DNA of 21,378 nucleotides from Phaeoceros laevis (lineage: Eukaryota; Anthocerotophyta; Anthocerotopsida; Notothyladales). Positions 9,696 to 17,948 of the stretch are shown here, piece by piece (within the stretch, counting starts at the first letter, position 1; each line of letters starts with the position of its first letter). Made by a program: the position numbers and the translations under genes. The notes under the pieces are model-generated. The model saw nothing but the letters and a program-made list of their open reading frames with translations, made no database searches and was not told the DNA's origin. The stretch lies in the NCBI GenBank assembly GCA_049999765.1, contig JBNGIQ010009127.1, positions 1 through 21,378 on the forward strand, read 5' to 3'.

Positions 9696-9718
9696 AGTAG
9701 AGTAGCATGCTCTCTACT
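9696..9718. repeat. Second palindrome, 23 bp, one bulged base
   Basis: AGTAGAG and CTCTACT flank a central AGCATGCT, with one unpaired T. It begins two bases after the large palindrome and repeats its GCATGC centre, so the two probably share an origin. Confidence 0.8.
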
Positions 9719-10473
9719 GGACAAATTTGGTTCCTCATGTACATTCATCGTTTCAGCTACCTCCACTACCTGACAGGTGTGGTTCTGTTTTTGCAGAAGG
9801 GCTTAGTTGTCCGCAGCTGCGGGGAAGGAAGACAGGTCTGTATCACCATGCCCTAGGTCTACAATACAAATCACCTCTCTAGCTTGCTGGCAGGAAATGA
9901 AAAATCAATACTCTGGCAGCTCTTGATCGAAATTGTAATGCAATTCTTTGTTTAACATACGCTGTATACATCCAGACTTTGCATACCTACCTACTTCTGG
10001 ATGTTTGCTTCCAATTTTTAAGTTGTGTTGATCCCGTGTGCTCCTTCCCAGCCTGTGTGGTTGCATCTGGCCAAGGTTGAAGCTCAAACTTGATGAGTTT
10101 TGTGTGCGCAACTCAGCAGTATGCTAAGTTATTTTCCTAAAGGTTGCACCTTGAAGGACGAGTCCAGGTGCCTTGTACATGTCGTGCTAAAAGTTGGCGT
10201 CCCTGGGGGTGAAACTTGAAGGGGCATCCGAGGGGTTCCTGTGCACGCGCACTCTGGAGAGATATCCCTTTCCCTTAGCTTTACCAGAGAGGCTTGGCTG
10301 GGCCCCAATGCCGCGAGATCGGTAATGCTTCAGCTAACAACGTTAACAGCTAACCACAGCTATGAGAGGTCTCAACGCTTGCCGAATTTGCCATTTACAG
10401 CACGCAATTTATACCACCTCCTGACGTCTTCAAATCCAGAACAGAGTTCAACAGACCCCTACCACATTTAGGA

Positions 10474-10602
10474 GGGTCACAGAATCAGTTGCATTCAAAG
10501 ACTCTATGATTTCTGTGATCAACGCTCCGGACTGGGAACCACCATAGGGGGCTTTGTTGAAATGGGAATCTATGTGAAGATGTCAGATGAATTCCCATTT
10601 CA
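10474..10602. repeat. Two neighbouring inverted repeats
   Basis: The stronger one is 10558-10602: TGAAATGGGAAT, a 21-base loop, then ATTCCCATTTCA, both arms perfect over 12 bases. Just before it (about 10474-10522), TCACAGAATCA and TGATTTCTGTGA form a weaker pair. Both lie in the part of duplicated copy 1 that copy 2 lacks. They could mark a small inserted element. Confidence 0.75.
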
Positions 10603-11063
10603 TACAGGAATGAGCTGCAAAATGGTGACACTCATTTTGTTATTAGCAGAATCTTGACAGGTTTCAGTCTTCCGTTGAGGGTCACCTGGAAGGCCTATGT
10701 TAATTGCTCAAGATTCCATAAGCTTGTGGGCACTTGAGTGGCCAAGTAACGTGGTCACTGAATGGCAGCGTGTGAACAAAGCCACAACCTTCTAAGCTTC
10801 AACACATGACATTGTATAGATTCTTCCAAGAGTCTCGCCATTCTGGAGATGTTTCTTGGTTGCTTGCAACCAAAGGGCAAATGAGCTCGTCCTCCTTCAG
10901 GACCATATAAAGTGCTCAGGGCTGATACACGCACCCAGATACATACATCCAGATTATTTCTTTCATAATGTTGGCAGGCAGGTGAAAGATGCCACTCTAG
11001 CCGGCGTTACCTTTTCTTGAGTTTACATTCAACTTCACAACATCACTGGCAGAAACGATAAAG

Positions 11064-11079
11064 ACACTTTGCAAAGTGT
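11064..11079. repeat. Perfect 16-bp palindrome
   Basis: ACACTTTGCAAAGTGT, at the right edge of duplicated copy 1. The equivalent place in copy 2 reads ACACTTTTGC and is not palindromic. Confidence 0.75.
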
Positions 11080-11080
11080 T

Positions 11081-11649
11081 CCCATGCCAGGTAGCTACAA
11101 GCCTGGCAGCCTCTCCTTTCGACAAGCCTTCCCGGAGTCAAGGCAGAGTCGTCTACAGCTGCCAATGCTGCCACCGCGTTCGTTTATCATATCCTCAAAA
11201 AGCAAGCATGCGTCCCAGGTGCTCTTCTGAGTTCAGGAGCTTCACCCATGGATGCACTCCGATGCTTCCAGTCTGAGATCTTTTTTTTTGTGAAACTATT
11301 CCTTCCAGATCTTCTTGTGCTCTAGTCTCAGCAGCTGATTTTGGCTACAGGTTAGCTTACAAGTGTCAGAAGCGACTGGTCAGGCTCTTACATTACGGCA
11401 TAGTGCTTCCCGCGAACTCCTCCACATTATCCACTGGCTCCTGAGTCCATTTCTAGCCTTACTCCTAGCTAGATATATCCGCACCTTCGGCTTCGAGCGC
11501 TTCCTTCCCCTGAAGAGACAGTCCTCCTGAAGCAGGAGGTGCTGAAATCCCCTCAGGAGCAAGAGGAGCTCGAAGCCTGAGCGCAAGACGAGCGTGTGAA
11601 ATAAGAGCTCGCTTGCTGTGGAACCTTCATGAATTGCCAGCATGCTACC
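11081..11649. other. Spacer between the two duplicated copies, no gene
   Basis: No recognised gene. A plus-strand stretch near 11515-11579 reads as a short Glu/Gln/Leu-rich peptide ending in TGA, and an unrelated 188-codon frame lies on the minus strand. Neither has family features, so both are left unannotated. Confidence 0.4.
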
Positions 11650-12690
11650 AGCCCCACGCCCTGCGGCAGGTGGAAGCATCTCTACGGGTGAGAGCGGTTG
11701 CGTAAGGGTTGGGCAAGCCTGAGGACGGTTGCCAGGCCTGCCAAACTGCAAGTACAACTGTTGGCAGAGGTCGGCTTGCTTGGAAGCCCATTTCACTTGA
11801 GGTAAGCCACTGGCAGGCTCCCAAGCTGTCCCGTAAATGGTACCATGTGTTGCCCCTTTTTCTTGCCTGCAGATACGAACCAAACAGGAATCTTGAGCAG
11901 CATTCCAATCCGGGAGGAAGAATCTGGAAGGTGCCTCCTCGTACAAGGTTGTAGATTGTGATCCGATTCCTACCGGAGTGTCCTGAGCCCTGCAATGTGC
12001 TAGAAGATATCTGCGCGCCTATATCTTGTTCTGTGCTCCACCATGGCCACCTGGAAGACCTGCGTGATTCTGCTTTTGCAAAAGGGCTTAACACACTTGT
12101 TCGCAGCTGCGGGGAAGGAAGGCCTGTATCAGCACTGGCCTGGCATGCTTTAGGTCTACAAGTACCAACTACCTCTCAAGAGCTGCCAACAGGAATTGAA
12201 AAAAGTGCTCTTGCCGCTCAAGATTGATGATCGAAATTGTTTGCAGACTTTGCATGCCCATTTACTTCACTTTTGATGTTCGCTTCCAAGTTCCAACCAA
12301 GTTCTGTTGATTCCCTGTGATCCCTCCTGGCCGGTGTCGTTGCATCTGGGCCCTGTTCAAGATCAAAATTAATTACCATTTCTACTAGCAGTATGCAGGG
12401 TTACCAAAAGGTTGCTACTTGAAGGACAACATGACTCTTCCCTGGTGTCTAAGAATGGTTCCCTGAGGAGCAGGCAAGCTGTAGTCAGATCTGACATAAT
12501 CAGATAGCAACTTGAAGGACGATGGTACAATTACAGCTTGTAGAAGAACTCGGATTATTATTTCTTTCATAATGTTGGCCGGCAGCCGGCAGGTGAAAGA
12601 TTGCCCTCTAGCCGGCGTTACCTTTTCTTGACGTCCCTTTCACGTTTACATCCTACTTCACGACATCACGGGCAGAAACGATACGACACT
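11650..12690. repeat. Diverged duplicated segment, copy 2, upstream of U2
   Basis: Matches copy 1 (9450-11080) block by block in the same orientation and ends about 90 bases before the U2 gene. The donor-like GAGGTAAG is followed here by a good acceptor-like CTTGCCTGCAG near 11872, which could mean the segment once carried a spliced transcript. The reading frames around the shared part (TTVGRGRLA in both copies) are similar, but similarity at the DNA level explains that. Confidence 0.75.
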
Positions 12691-12709
12691 TTTGCTATTC
12701 AGATAAATA

Positions 12710-12721
12710 CCCCATATGGGG
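12710..12721. promoter_or_regulatory. Palindrome at the upstream-element position of the U2 gene
   Basis: CCCCATATGGGG is a perfect 12-bp palindrome centred about 66 bases before the U2 start. In plant U-snRNA genes the upstream sequence element lies near -70 and a TATA box near -30. I see no match to the usual element (RTCCCACATCG) and no clear TATA at -30, only CTCATAACC. This palindrome is the most distinct signal at the right distance; its role is inference. Confidence 0.3.
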
Positions 12722-12781
12722 CAGAAAACGTAGATGCACAAAAGGGCCTGCTCATAACCAGGCTTGGGCTCTGGGTAATGC

Positions 12782-12979
12782 ATACCTTTCTCGGCCTTTT
12801 GGCTAAGATCAAGTGTAGTATCTGTTCTTATCAGTTTAATATCTGATACGTGGATCATCGGTCCACATGATATTAATCTAATTTCTTTCAGGGGGCAGGG
12901 CCAATGGGGTAGCTTGCTACCCCGGTCCTTCGCGCGTCGCTCTGGTATGGCACTATCTCCATTGCCTGGCGCACCCCAC
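12782..12979 (+). ncRNA. U2: U2 spliceosomal snRNA
   Basis: U2 pairs with the intron branch site during splicing. The 5' part matches the conserved plant U2 closely: it starts ATACCTTTCTCGGCC, contains the branch-site recognition sequence GTAGTA at 12815-12820 and the TTCTTATCAGTTTAATATCTG block. Stem-loop III shows a perfect hairpin, GGGGTAGC-TT-GCTACCCC (12906-12923), and the 3' part ends GGCGCACCCCACC as in other plants. The Sm-site region reads AATTTCTTTCAGG (12890-12902), with a C breaking the usual U run. The 3' end is placed by family length (about 196 bases) and could shift by a few bases. Upstream elements are atypical, so either a functional gene or a recent pseudogene is possible. 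Confidence 0.93.
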
Positions 12980-13707
12980 CTCCCCTCTGGGGACCCAAAT
13001 CAACACAAAAAGGATGTTCTCCTTAGCTGCATAGCCCTGATGGTCTCGTCTTGTGGTGTTCGGAAACATGACTGGGTCCCTGGCATTTGCCGGTCCTTTG
13101 GCTCAGCACCTTCCGTGTCTTTAAAGAGGTCGAGAAGCCAGCACGTATGCCGGACAAGACAGCGTTGTCACGGTCCCCGCGACACTTACAATCTAACCAT
13201 CGCACACTTTGTTCTGAATTTACTTGCTGCATCTTGTAAGTGTCCCTCGTAAAAAACTTGTAATTGCCCCTAAGAACAAAACAGAGCTGAACTGCTGAAG
13301 ACTGATGAAGTTGAAGCTGCCGGTTGATTGTGGCTCGAATTGAAAGCGTTAAGCTTTCAAGGACGGGCAGCTTCAGCTTGCAACGAGCTGCAAGAGGAAA
13401 AGCTGAAACAGCTGTTTCTCACTCACAACAGCCATAGTCTATCGTCCAGATCTAGACTAACACACGTTCCTACAAGACAGCTTATTACCTCGCCCCTATT
13501 TGGACTGAATAACAACCAAAACCCCGCACAGTCCAACGGGTTCAAAGTCACTGATCACCCTAACACACGTTCCTACAAGACACCACATACAGTTAACACG
13601 GCCATCTGTTAACACGCCACAAGTGGAATCAAGGGACATCTTAGTTAGATTGGCGAAACAGTTGTTGGGCCACGTGTCCTTGTCATGGCGACGCCAGACG
13701 CTGTAAT
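12980..13707. other. U2 3' flank and spacer
   Basis: No gene seen. A small hairpin, CCCCTCTGGGG, follows the U2 end. Bases 13178-13250 resemble 17376-17455 (shared ATCTAACC, CGAATTTACTT-type and GCATCTTGT-type motifs). Farther right are a nested inverted repeat (GAAGCTGCC near 13310 with GGCAGCTTC near 13366, enclosing GAAAGCGTTAAGCTTTC), the palindrome GAAACAGCTGTTTC near 13404-13417, and the direct repeat listed separately. Confidence 0.5.
13457..13582. repeat. Pair of identical 23-bp direct repeats
   Basis: CTAACACACGTTCCTACAAG plus ACA occurs at 13457-13479 and again at 13560-13582, same orientation, 103 bases apart. The second copy ends about 125 bases beyond the stop codon of the minus-strand YqgF-like gene, so both may lie in its 3' flank. 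Confidence 0.88.
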
Positions 13708-15722
13708 TCAACGGAGTTCGACATGAGGGAGTCTCAGCAACTTTTTTTTCTTTTGGGTGTACAGGATTTTAGATTCGATGTAGTCTGCAATCCGCAGCCT
13801 GTCTCTTTTCTGACATCGCAAGACCCACAGCATTCTGATGGTTCTGTTCTCATAGTCGAGACAAGCCGTCGAGACACCCCTAATGGCATTCAGGAAAGGA
13901 AGTGAAGGTGCAAGACACCAAAGCAAGCACAACTTTGTGGAACTACTGTTTTTGTAGCAAAAAAGTGAGCAGACTGATTACCTGCAGAATGCTCAGGGCA
14001 GAAAACTTGTCCATGATGCTCTTGCGCTGTCGCCCAGAAATATCCAAAGATCCTATTGCATTCTGCACTGTCTGCTTAAGAGAACCGGTGAGAGGGTAGA
14101 GGACAACACACCAACGCAATGAAGGCACACACTACAGAATGAGGCATCGTGTAACAACTGACCGCTGATGTGAGACGCTCATCCCACATAATGTAGTATA
14201 GGTTCTCAAACCTTCTACACTGCTGCAACTCCTTGATAAAGGCCTTGGTTTTCACACCCTGACCTTCATAGCCCATCACCAACGGGTCAGAATTCTAATG
14301 AAAGTGCAATGCCAACCAGCAACATGAACCCATTGAAGCATTGCCTTCACCTGAACACCATTCTGCCCAGACAGTTGTAATGGGTACCCAATGACAAATC
14401 CGACGACCAAAAGCTGGTCAACCTGTCACAAACAGGAGGGAGTCAGCATTGTTGCATTACATTCTGTGCCCAGGAATGTCAAGGTTCCAAGGCCCAGGGA
14501 CAGTACCAGAGTCTCTAGTTTTTGAACATTATCTGCAATAGCTGATTGCTTGCGATAAAGGACACTGCACCATCACACAAATTGCACAACAATGAGGATA
14601 TTTTCCAGAGCGTAGTGCAGCAAGAAAACCCGCCAACCAAAGATGCCACATGCCAACCACTACATCCCAGGTCAATATCTGTCCAGCCACACTCATAAAG
14701 AAGAAGAGCATAAGCTTTGAGCAGAAAGCCGCTATACAAGCTGTGGGAGCTTGAACTTTGCAGGTGCAGCTGCAATGTACTAAAACCAAAGGGTGAGCTC
14801 GGGCTTCTGCATCAAGCCACCCAGAAACGGCAAAATTCATCAAGAAAAGGTGAGTCTGTCCATCACTCACGAAGATTCTCCAATGTCACAAAGCTCTCAA
14901 CCCCACTACTGGTAACCATACACATGACAATGGCTAGAGAAACACTCGAAGCAACCCCAAATATATTGTCCTGCTACTCTTGACTACAAAAGATGGTGGT
15001 GACACCCAACATGCAACACTGGAAAGATGCACTTTGGCATCTGCACAGGGCCCAAGTGTTCAGGAAATTCAGAATGGCCCAGGGATGCAAGATCCAAACC
15101 CATTCTGTTATGGTTAGCTAGAAAGTAGCTGCAAGACAAGCACACTCCGGTATCCGTCCATGCACCTCATCTCACGGTTGCAAAAGAAAACGTTCCATAT
15201 GTACTGCAACCCTACACATGAGAGACGACAGGGACGTCTACCACGCAACAAAGCGCAGTCGGTACTGTAGCACCTGCACAGGGCCTCTTCTCAGCAATTT
15301 TGAAGAGGCCCAGGGTGGCGAAGTGCACACATAGTAGTAGTACTTTTACCTCCTTCATTCATTCATGCCAATTCTGTCGACCATCCAAGCACATTTACAG
15401 CAGTCAGCTGTGAGAATTCGTTCTTCAGTACCCAACATGGCGACTAGCAACAGCAACGAGTACCCCGAGGCCACTTTTGCTGAAGAGCAAACTCCCACAC
15501 CATCGGCATGCATCCTAGAAGCTCAGAAAAGCTCTGTCGAGAAGGAACTGCTTAAGTCAGCATCGAGCAAATGGTTTGGATACAAAACCTATGGGGCGAT
15601 GCCAGCCGGTTGGTGACATCGGAAATAGCTAGCCCTATGTTCCGGTCACCCACATCCATTCCTAGAAGACGCTGTCCAGGCCGAAGAACCTGAGACAACT
15701 GCTTCAGTGTAATCAGCCGCAT
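13708..15722 (-). CDS. YqgF/RuvX-type RNase H-fold nuclease, six exons
   Basis: Bacterial YqgF trims pre-16S rRNA; plant homologues are thought to act mostly in organelles, so the plant role is less certain. Exons: 15589-15722, 14507-14564, 14351-14422, 14163-14258, 13982-14071 and 13708-13809, joining in phase to 183 residues. Family motifs are in order: LLGMDVGDRNIGLAISD near residues 19-35 (RNase H-fold first strand with its acidic residue), the basic VLYRK segment, LVVGFVIGYPLQLSG, GVKTKAF, WDERLTSA, and IMDKFSALSIL with the last conserved Asp. The start is the only Met giving the expected short N-terminus; no clear targeting peptide is visible. Intron 1 is 1,024 bases while the others are 84, 92, 91 and 172. 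The last exon boundary is the least certain, because its acceptor (GATGTCAG) is weak. The start lies 71 bases downstream of the kinase stop codon. Confidence 0.85.
14992..15330. repeat. Imperfect direct repeat within the long YqgF intron
   Basis: A segment of roughly 90 bases near 14992-15090 (CTGCACAGGGCC, later GGCCCAGGG) recurs near 15222-15320 with substitutions (CTGCACAGGGCC, later AGGCCCAGGG). The duplication partly explains why intron 1 is about ten times longer than its sisters. Confidence 0.6.
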
Positions 15723-15793
15723 GGTTCGGCTACCACGAGCTTTCTCAGCGGGCCCTCATCAGCTCGGGTATGGCGGACAGCTCTAGAGATGGC

Positions 15794-16860
15794 TCAGGCA
15801 TTGCAATGTCGTATGACGGTTCCAACCCAGTCCTCTTTGTTGCACCACACAGTCCCTTTGAGGGCTTCTAATGCATGTCGAGACCCAGCCTGCAAAAATA
15901 ACCGCACCGGTGCTTGGTGAACTTGAATATCGAAATGGCCAGGAAAACATGAAGAACAGATGACGCATACCTCGACAAAAAAAACAGAGACACCAGCACT
16001 TGCAATTGAGGCGGCTTCAGCTATTTTAGCTGACATCCCGCCAGTAGTATCATGTGCTGCCACACTGGTTTCCACTGCTTGAACAGAGAATCAGGGAGTG
16101 AGCTTAAAAGTTATGAAGAAAGGTTCTGGTAAACCGAGATGCTCTAGGAAATTACCGTTCACTCCTGCCAAAGGCGGATCGATAATGGTCCAGCTTCCAT
16201 CTTTCACCACTGCCAATACATCATAGAAGAAACTTAGCACATCGCTGAGTTTTGGTTGCAGTTAAGTACAAACAGGTGGGAATGCAAAGGCAGAGAATCG
16301 CAGACGTATCTGCTTCAGCAGCACTGCCCCTGGAAGCTCTGGTGGTCGGTCAAAAACACTAGGTACGTTTGTCTGTAACCGTGTTAAGCAAAGGTTCCAG
16401 CAGAAAGGCCTTCTGCCCATGTTGAGAGTTTAGCTCTTAACTAGCTCTCAACATGGGCCGACTCCAAGACTACACCACACCTTCAGGCTTGCTATGTGGC
16501 TCTGAGAGCATCCACAGTCAAGGATACCAGAAAAACCACATAGTTCGGTTTGAATGTATGAGCCAAATGCCGGACAATAATATCACCACTCAGGATTCTG
16601 CAGCCCTGAATAAAGCATATGTGCGTCAGCTAGCGTAATTAGGCAACACTTCCAGGACCAAAGCTCTAGAAAGCTTGATTCCCACCTGAGTGCTGTCAAA
16701 TACGGCATCGCCATGCAACACCTGCAAAAAGTTGATTTCTTTTGAACAGTGACTCCATTTGAGAGTATGCAGTACAAAGCGAGAGACTTGGGTACAGACT
16801 AACCGGCACAAGTCCAGTATCCAGTACAAGCTTGACGTATGTACTGTTCTCAGATTCAAG
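15794..16860 (-). CDS. IPK: Isopentenyl phosphate kinase, C-terminal half only
   Basis: The kinase phosphorylates isopentenyl phosphate to isopentenyl diphosphate and feeds isoprenoid synthesis in the cytosol. Exons, 5' to 3': 16804-16860, 16686-16721, 16528-16605, 16306-16372, 16156-16209, 15971-16074 and 15794-15889, joining in phase to 163 residues with no stop. Motifs in order are GLVPVLHGDAVFDS, GCRILSGDIIVRHLA, VVFL then VFDRPPELPGAVLLK, KDGSW, AAHDTTGGMSAKIAEAA and a WVGTVIRH end, all typical of the amino-acid-kinase fold. The N-terminal half, with the KLGGAA and HGAGSFGH-type substrate and phosphate-binding segments (about 150 residues), is not found upstream. Instead a PPR relic on the same strand starts within about 50 bases. 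The usual TDV reads TNV. Either the 5' exons lie elsewhere or this is a recently truncated copy; alone it should be inactive. Confidence 0.82.
16415..16458. repeat. Hairpin with 14-bp perfect arms inside a kinase intron
   Basis: GCCCATGTTGAGAG, a 16-base loop, then CTCTCAACATGGGC. It lies in the 155-base intron 16373-16527 of the kinase, whose other introns are 80-96 bases. The extra length is about what an inserted small hairpin element would add. Confidence 0.85.
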
Positions 16861-16904
16861 CTGCAAAAAAGCAGAGTTCTAAGTTTTCCCTGTGAAAATT
16901 GCCC

Positions 16905-17209
16905 GGGCCTGATTCGGGAAGTAAAAGAAGCATGACAGTGCATGTTATCATGACAGTGCATGTTACCGCATCCCTTGTAGACAGACTGTCAAACACTTTG
17001 TGTGCCTCTTCCAATTGGCCATTGCCTAGTATTGCCAGACATATTTATGAGGCAACTGCCTAGAACTATGTCACCTTCAAGAAGTTGTTCTAGAAACCCT
17101 GAATGCAGCTGCCTGCCCCTGGAGCTGTAGAGCAGCAGCACTTGCTACAAGCTTTTAGAAGGCAAACATACATAAAACTGATTGCTATAATCAGGACTTC
17201 CTGCTCCAT
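16905..17209 (-). pseudogene. Decayed pentatricopeptide repeat (PPR) fragment
   Basis: Plant PPR proteins bind organelle RNA. Pieces typical of plant PLS-class PPRs appear in order on the minus strand but in shifting frames: VCLLKACS near 17165, GRQLHSGFLEQLLEG then DIVLGSCLINM near 17050-17110, and GNGQLEEAHKVFDSLSTRDAV near 16975-17035. At least two frameshifts separate them. An 18-bp tandem duplication (16931-16948 and 16949-16966, starting CATGACAGTGCATGTTA) repeats six codons at the end of the motif. No full PPR gene is present, so it is a relic, perhaps of a retrogene insertion. It lies directly before the first recognisable kinase exon. Confidence 0.72.
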
Positions 17210-17257
17210 ACTTGCGTACAGCGCGAGTGCCTGGGGACCAAGCCTGTGAACTTAAAC

Positions 17258-17565
17258 AGCAGTATGCAGGGTTACCAAAAGCTTGCAACTCGAAAAACGA
17301 CATGACTGTTTCCTGGTGCCCTGTCCGGGTGCGTTTATTGTACTCAGCTCCTTCATGGCTTAGAAATGCTATGTCACGTCCCACACGGCATTTGCAATCT
17401 AACCGTCATACACACATTTTGTTCCGAATTTACTTATTGCATGTTGTCTGCAAGTTTTCCTGAACAGCAGGCAAGCTGTAGTCAGCTCTGACATAATCAG
17501 ATAGCAACTTGAAGGACGATGGTATAATTACAGCTTGTATAGAAGAGCCTCCTGGACCAGAATTA
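17258..17565. repeat. Third, rearranged piece of the U2-linked duplicated segment
   Basis: The left end (AGCAGTATGCAGGGTTACCA) and right end (CAGGCAAGCTGTAGTCAG and on to ACAGCTTGTA) match 12387-12545, where the two parts are contiguous. Between them lie about 160 bases, whose right half (17376-17455) matches 13178-13250, downstream of U2. The block order therefore differs between copies, which points to a mosaic rather than a simple copy. Confidence 0.75.
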
Positions 17566-17948
17566 TTTTTATCTTGAGCACTCATGAATTGGAAGGAAGT
17601 TCCTCACGATGCTGCCACAATTAATGAACTCGTCCATTCCGATCGCCGCCTAGAAAAAAAGAGAGCAAAACATTCAAGGCTAAGCAGGACAAAAGAGGGA
17701 CTGATTTTCTCATCTACCAAGTGTAAAAGGATTGCTGGCCTGCTCAGCTGGCTGAGGTTGATGGAGGCAGATGTGACATTGCAGGCCCGTTTAATTTTGG
17801 ACGTTTTGCTTCCAGCAAAAGCCTGAGTGTGAACACATGCCTGATGTGTCAAAAAGATGGTCAAGATTGTTGCTTCGAGCTAGAACAGCGAGCCCATATT
17901 AATTAGTCAATGGCAATCCTACCTAGCTAGCTAACGCTGTGAACTCAT
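17566..17948. other. 3' flank of the second DRP4-like gene, no clear gene
   Basis: An 80-codon plus-strand frame (17584-17826) is rich in Lys and Arg but shows no known motif and has no second exon I can support, so it is not called. The last 60 bases carry the CTAGCTAGCTA run also seen beyond the first DRP4-like locus, consistent with their shared origin. Confidence 0.4.

Larger units (their letters stand above)
9450..11080. repeat. Diverged duplicated segment, copy 1
   Basis: Blocks of this segment recur in the same order and orientation at 11650-12690: the CCTGCCAAA and ACAACTGTTGGCAG block with a GAGGTAAG donor-like site, the GCAGCTGCGGGGAAGGAAG block, the CTTTGCAT and GTTGCATCTGG block, and the TTTCTTTCATAATGTTGG to GGCGTTACCTTTTCTTGA block. 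Identity is moderate with many small gaps. This copy has about 770 extra bases (roughly 10180-10945) and a palindrome absent from copy 2. No intact gene was found in it. Confidence 0.75.

Noticed and set aside
11380-11946. Minus-strand 188-codon open frame
   Set aside because: It spans the boundary of duplicated copy 2 and has no known motif. The matching part of copy 1 does not keep the frame open.
14175-14190. ATCCCACATAA, close to the plant U-snRNA upstream element
   Set aside because: It lies inside YqgF exon 4 and is far from the U2 gene, with no snRNA near it; chance match.
14501-14564. Possible splice acceptor at TATTGCAG before the AATGTTCAAAAACTAG part
   Set aside because: The family alignment continues in frame through this site (VLYRKQSAIADNVQKL), so it is exon sequence and not an intron end.
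14515-14990. Minus-strand open frames inside the YqgF intron 1
   Set aside because: They were tested as possible N-terminal exons. The real N-terminal motif (GMDVGDRNIGLAISD) lies at 15589-15722 and joins in phase to 14564, so these frames are intronic.
15365-15616. Plus-strand 83-codon frame with a good ATG context
   Set aside because: It overlaps the end of YqgF exon 1 on the other strand and lies mostly in its intron 1. It looks coding-like in composition but has no family match I can name, so it is not called.
17584-17826. Plus-strand 80-codon basic open frame
   Set aside because: No motif, no supporting splice sites and no similarity to neighbours; insufficient evidence for a gene.
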